Origin: Nocardioides alpinus
GTDB taxonomy: Bacteria; Actinomycetota; Actinomycetes; Propionibacteriales; Nocardioidaceae
Assembly: GCF_900112035.1 (NCBI RefSeq)
Contig: NZ_FOKC01000008.1
Location: 124,001 to 188,000, forward strand
Length of the DNA stretch: 64,000 bases
Reading direction: 5' to 3'
Below, piece by piece: positions 60,469-64,000 of this stretch; the stretch's first letter is position 1; the number at the start of each line of letters is the position of its first letter. The notes under the pieces were generated by a model. It made no database searches, had not been told where the DNA came from, and saw only the letters and a list, made by a program, of their open reading frames with translations. Made by a program: the position numbers and the translations under genes.

Positions 60469-62619
60469 ATGCATCGACAGATCGCTGGTTCGCTCACCGG
60501 CCGCATCACCAAGTGGTTCGTCCTGGTCGCGGTGCTGGCGATCACCGGGGTCATGGCCGTCTTCTCGAGCCAGCTGGCCGACGTCCAGAACAACGAGGCG
60601 TCGTCCTGGCTGCCGGAGTCGGCCGAGTCGACCCAGGTGCTCGACGAGCTCTCGCAGACCGTCGACCCCAACGACATCCCCACGCTCGTGGTCTACCACC
60701 GGGCAGGCGGGCTGACCGACGACGACCTCGCCGCGATGGAGGCCCACGGCGCAGAGATCGCCGAGCTCGACGGCGTCACCGAGCAGGGCGTCCTGACGCC
60801 CGCCGCCGCGGAGGCCGCCGCAGCCCAGGGGGCACCCGTGCCGACCCTCGTGTCGGAGGACGGGGAGGTCGCCTACCTCTACTTCGTCCTCAACTTCGGC
60901 GCCGACGGGTGGAACGCCATCCCCGACGCCGCCGAGGAGATCCGCGGCATCGCCACGATCGACGGCGGTGAGGTGCACCTCGCCGGCTACGGCGGCCAGG
61001 CGGCCGACTCCGCAGCGGCCTTCGAGGGCATCGACACCAACCTGATCCTGGCCACGCTCGGCGTGGTCATCGTGATCCTGCTCTTCACCTATCGCAGCCC
61101 CGTCCTGTGGCTGCTGCCGATCCTCTGTGCGGTCTCCGCCAACTTCATCGCCACCGGCCTGGTCTACCTCCTCGCCAGGTACGCCGGGCTCACCGTCAAC
61201 GGTCAGAGCCAGGCGATCCTGAGCATCCTGGTGATCGGCGCCGGCACCGACTACGCCCTGCTCCTGGTGGCGCGGTACCGCGAGGAGCTGCGCCGCCACG
61301 AGGACCGCCACGAGGCGATGGCCTTCGCGCTGCACCGTGCCGCGCCCGCCATCTTCGCGAGCGCCGCCACCGTCGCGGTCGGCATGCTGTGCCTGTCGTT
61401 GGCGGACCTCAACTCCACGGCCGGGCTCGGCCCGGTCGCCGCCATCGGCGTCACCGTCACCATGATCGTGATGGTCACGCTGCTCCCCGCGCTGCTCGTC
61501 ATCTGCGGGCGCTGGGTGTTCTGGCCCAAGCGCCCCGGCTTCCAGAGCGCCGAGCCCACGAGCGACGGCCTCTGGGCCCGCGTCGGCCGTGCGATCAGCC
61601 ACCGCCCGCGCCGCGTCTGGCTCATCACGACCGGGCTGCTGCTCCTCGCCTGCCTCGGGCTCTTCCGGCTCGACACCTCCGGGCTGTCGACCGAGGAGAC
61701 CTACACCCAGGAGTTCGACTCCATCAAGGGACAGCGGCTGCTCAACGAGCACGACCTGACCGACAACTCCAACACCATCCAGGTCGTCACCAACACCGAC
61801 AGCGCGGCCGACGTGGCCGCGTCGCTCGAGGGCATCGACGGCCTCGGGGAGCTCGGCGAGCCGCAGCCGCTCACGGACGGGCGCTCGTGGTTCGAGGCGA
61901 CGATCGACGCCGACATCTCCTCCAGCACGGCCGCCGACATCGTCGAGTCCTCGCGTGACGCCGTACGCGGTGTCGACGGTGCCGACGCCCTCGTGGGTGG
62001 CGGCTCGGCGTTCTACCTCGACACCAAGATCGCGTCCGTGCGCGACAGCTGGGTGATCATGCCGCTGGTGCTGCTGGTCGTGCTGCTGATCCTGATCGGG
62101 CTGCTGCGGGCGCTCGTCGCTCCGCTGATCCTGATGGCGACCGTCGTGCTGTCCTTCGGTGCGGCACTGGGCATCTCGGCCCTGCTCTTCGAGTACGTCT
62201 TCGGCTTCGCCGGGTCCGACCCAGGATTCCCGCTGTTCGCGTTCGTCTTCCTCGTGGCCCTCGGCATCGACTACAACATCTTCCTGATGACGCGCGTGCG
62301 GGAGGAGACCGCCACCCACGGCACGCGCAAGGGATCGCTCATCGCGCTCGCCTCCACCGGCGGCGTGATCACCTCGGCTGGCGTCGTGCTGGCGGCGACC
62401 TTCCTGGTGCTCGGCTCACTGCCGCTGGTGTTCCTCGCGGAGCTGGGCGTGGCCGTGGCGCTGGGCGTCATGCTCGACACGCTGATCGTGCGCTCGGTGC
62501 TGGTCACGGCGCTCAACCTCGACCTCGGCGGCAAGATCTGGTGGCCGAGCAGGCTCGACACGGCCGACGTCCCGCTCACCCCGGCCGAGGCCGAGGCCCC
62601 GCTCGAGACGGTGCACTGA
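60469..62619 (+). CDS. MMPL/RND family lipid transporter
   Basis: A 716-residue RND-superfamily exporter of the MMPL type. The first helix is followed by an outer domain of about 150 residues, then five helices (LILATLGVVIVILLFTYRSP..., LSILVIGAGTDYALLLVARYREELRR). A second outer domain and six more helices follow (MPLVLLVVLLILIGLLRAL, FLVALGIDYNIFLMTRVREE). The paired GTDYALLL and GIDYNIFL motifs carry proton-relay Asp-Tyr pairs. MMPLs export lipids or other hydrophobics. ATG 60469 is placed just before the first helix. An ATG at 60433, behind GGGGG, is equally possible. Confidence 0.92.
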   Translation: MHRQIAGSLTGRITKWFVLVAVLAITGVMAVFSSQLADVQNNEASSWLPESAESTQVLDELSQTVDPNDIPTLVVYHRAGGLTDDDLAAMEAHGAEIAELDGVTEQGVLTPAAAEAAAAQGAPVPTLVSEDGEVAYLYFVLNFGADGWNAIPDAAEEIRGIATIDGGEVHLAGYGGQAADSAAAFEGIDTNLILATLGVVIVILLFTYRSPVLWLLPILCAVSANFIATGLVYLLARYAGLTVNGQSQAILSILVIGAGTDYALLLVARYREELRRHEDRHEAMAFALHRAAPAIFASAATVAVGMLCLSLADLNSTAGLGPVAAIGVTVTMIVMVTLLPALLVICGRWVFWPKRPGFQSAEPTSDGLWARVGRAISHRPRRVWLITTGLLLLACLGLFRLDTSGLSTEETYTQEFDSIKGQRLLNEHDLTDNSNTIQVVTNTDSAADVAASLEGIDGLGELGEPQPLTDGRSWFEATIDADISSSTAADIVESSRDAVRGVDGADALVGGGSAFYLDTKIASVRDSWVIMPLVLLVVLLILIGLLRALVAPLILMATVVLSFGAALGISALLFEYVFGFAGSDPGFPLFAFVFLVALGIDYNIFLMTRVREETATHGTRKGSLIALASTGGVITSAGVVLAATFLVLGSLPLVFLAELGVAVALGVMLDTLIVRSVLVTALNLDLGGKIWWPSRLDTADVPLTPAEAEAPLETVH

Positions 62620-62631
62620 AGGTCGGCCGCC

Positions 62632-63411
62632 TCAGGCCCGGCCCGACGGGAGCGTCAGGATCTCCGCGCCGTCCTCGGTGATGGCGATGGTGTGCTCGCT
62701 GTGCGCGGTGAGGCAGCCGGTCGCGCTCCGCAGCGTCCAGCCGTCGGCGTCGGTGACGAGCTCGTCGGTGTCGACCATGATCCACGGCTCGAGCGCCAGC
62801 AGCAGGCCCGGCCGGAGCCGGTAGCCGCGGCCGGGGCGTCCGTCGTTGGAGACGTGCGGGTCCTGGTGCATCGTCGTGCCGATGCCGTGGCCGCCGAACT
62901 GCATGTTGATCGGGTAGCCAGCGGCGTGCAGCACGGTCCCGATGGCGTGGGAGAGGTCGCCGATCTTGGCACCGGGCCCGGCGGCGGCGATGCCGGCGGC
63001 CAGGGCGCGCTCGGTGGTCTCGATCATCTCGACGCTCCCCGCGGGTCGGCTGTCGCCCACCACGAAGCTGATCGCCGAGTCGGCGGCGACGCCGTCGAGG
63101 CGTACGGCGAGGTCGAGGGTGAGCAGGTCGCCGTCGGCGAGCCGCTGGTCGCGCGGACGGCCGTGGAGCACCGCGTCGTTGACCGAGGTGCAGACGTAGT
63201 GGCCGAACGGGCCCTCGCCGAACGCCGGGGCGTAGTCGACGTAGCAGGACTGCGCGCCCGCCTCGCGGATCATCTCCGCGGTCCACCGGTCGAGGTCGAG
63301 GAGGTTGGTCCCGACGCCGCTGCGCGAGCGGAGGGACTGGAGGATGTCGGCGACGAGGGCGCCGGTGGCGCGGGCCTTGTCCACCTGGGCGGGAGTGAGG
63401 ATCTCGATCAT
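62632..63411 (-). CDS. map: Methionine aminopeptidase, type I
   Basis: A 259-residue enzyme that removes the initiator Met. The five metal ligands are seen in LTLDLAVRLDG (first Asp), ADSAISF (second Asp), GGHGIG (His), ALEPW (Glu) and SEHTIAI (Glu), and the substrate-gate His in HYVCTSVNDAVLHG. No N-terminal zinc-finger extension is present, so it is the bacterial short form. ATG 63411 starts MIEILTPAQVDKARATG. The next gene upstream on the same strand ends 10 bp away, and transcription may run through. Confidence 0.97.
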   Translation of the reverse strand: MIEILTPAQVDKARATGALVADILQSLRSRSGVGTNLLDLDRWTAEMIREAGAQSCYVDYAPAFGEGPFGHYVCTSVNDAVLHGRPRDQRLADGDLLTLDLAVRLDGVAADSAISFVVGDSRPAGSVEMIETTERALAAGIAAAGPGAKIGDLSHAIGTVLHAAGYPINMQFGGHGIGTTMHQDPHVSNDGRPGRGYRLRPGLLLALEPWIMVDTDELVTDADGWTLRSATGCLTAHSEHTIAITEDGAEILTLPSGRA

Positions 63412-63421
63412 CGCGACCTCA

Positions 63422-64000
63422 TCATCTCAGGCCCATCCTGGCGCAGCTCCTGCGCGTGTCACCGCTGCACAGCTCGTCCAGCGTGATGACGCCCTGGGCG
63501 ACCAGCACGGAGGTGAGCGTGTCGACGGTGACGTCCTGGTCGCGGAAGAGCCAGGACTGGACCCCGTCGACCTCCTCGCCGTCCTCGAGCGGGGCGTCGG
63601 CGAGGAAGCCCACGGCCGCGTCGGCCGCCTGCTGGCTCATGGCATGGGTGGGCACGTAGGTCATCGACTCCTCGTCGCCGAGGAGCACCTCGCGCGCGGC
63701 CTCGAGGTCCGACCCCGACTGGACCGGCTCCGCCCCGCCCTCCAGACCGACGAACTGGTCGGAGCCGGGCACCAGGGTGCCGAGGGAGATGACCGGGAGC
63801 TCGCCACCGGTCATGGCACCCAGGTCGTCGGCGTCGACGGGCACGACGACAAGGACGTCGGCCGCGTCCGCCTCGGCCTGGCGGGCCTGGCGCTTCTGGG
63901 CCTCGGCGTCACCCTCGGCGTCGTACACCGTCACCTGGCACTCGTCGCAGGTCGCCTCGACGCGGTCGGTGAAGTCCTCGACGTCGACGGCCCGCGACGT
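63422..64000 (-). CDS. Sugar-binding-protein-like gene, 3' part
   Basis: An incomplete gene running off the right edge. The visible frame reads upstream through TSRAVDVEDFTDRVEATCDECQ into VTVYDAEGDAEAQKRQARQAEADAADVLVVVPVDADDL. This has the look of a periplasmic sugar-binding domain (ABC substrate-binding, XylF/RbsB fold). It also resembles LacI-type sensor halves, but no DNA-binding part is visible. The Cys pair CDEC and two later Cys are unusual for the family. The TGA at 63422-63424 follows RRSCARMGLR. The start lies beyond 64000. Whether it is a lipoprotein or a regulator cannot be decided. Confidence 0.72.
   Translation of the reverse strand, partial: TSRAVDVEDFTDRVEATCDECQVTVYDAEGDAEAQKRQARQAEADAADVLVVVPVDADDLGAMTGGELPVISLGTLVPGSDQFVGLEGGAEPVQSGSDLEAAREVLLGDEESMTYVPTHAMSQQAADAAVGFLADAPLEDGEEVDGVQSWLFRDQDVTVDTLTSVLVAQGVITLDELCSGDTRRSCARMGLR

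Overview
The window is high-GC actinobacterial DNA, with strong G/C preference at third codon positions, many GTG starts and few gaps between genes. The gene content suggests Nocardioidaceae, most likely Nocardioides: monomeric NADP-isocitrate dehydrogenase, DUF3017 beside folD, a DUF6350-purN-purH block, F420-type LLM oxidoreductase, ANTAR and PspC proteins, and an AbiEi/DUF559-like nuclease. The genus is an inference from gene content, not a database result. No tRNA, rRNA, CRISPR array, prophage or insertion sequence was recognised. No gene-free stretch exceeds about 255 bp.

Bases 1-9.6 kb: the end of sdhA, then sdhB; a DUF559/AbiEi-like nuclease gene bracketed by two doublets of a palindromic repeat; a YihY membrane protein and a 2'-5' RNA ligase-like protein; trpS; a secreted lipase; a sigma-region-2 protein fused to a membrane anchor and an outer domain; a 52-residue protein with its own clear promoter; and an MFS exporter.

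Bases 9.6-31.4 kb are a housekeeping core. They carry icd, an aquaporin with a long Gln/Pro/Gly tail, a lipoprotein, mdh, DUF3017-folD, purH behind a ZTP riboswitch, purN, YibE/F, DUF6350, a second membrane-tethered sigma-like protein with a lipoprotein, sucC-sucD, a photolyase, an M23 peptidase and pcrA. With sdhAB, four TCA-cycle steps lie within 26 kb.

Bases 31.4-47.7 kb: a small membrane protein, a UspA-like protein and an APC transporter. A LuxR-type two-component system, whose kinase carries an N-terminal PspC domain, follows and is divergent from a PspC membrane protein. Then come a class V PLP enzyme, two tandem glycerophosphodiester phosphodiesterases, a YbaK-like editing protein, a heterodimeric ABC exporter with complementary degenerate ATP sites, and two tandem secreted paralogues.

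Bases 47.7-64 kb are mostly lipid and redox functions. They include an LLM-MpaB-acyl-CoA dehydrogenase operon, amphi-Trp and pentapeptide-DinB proteins, two overlapping FAD oxidoreductases, a GAF-ANTAR regulator, a small PspC protein, a metallophosphoesterase, an acyl-CoA synthetase with a third GDPD and a secreted protein, an MMPL transporter, map, and the 3' part of a sugar-binding-protein-like gene.

The most unusual items are the palindrome-bracketed nuclease gene, the two membrane-fused sigma-factor proteins, the ABC half-transporter pair in which each partner has lost what the other keeps, and the tandem cysteine-conserving secreted paralogues. The ZTP riboswitch upstream of purH is a solid regulatory element of known class.
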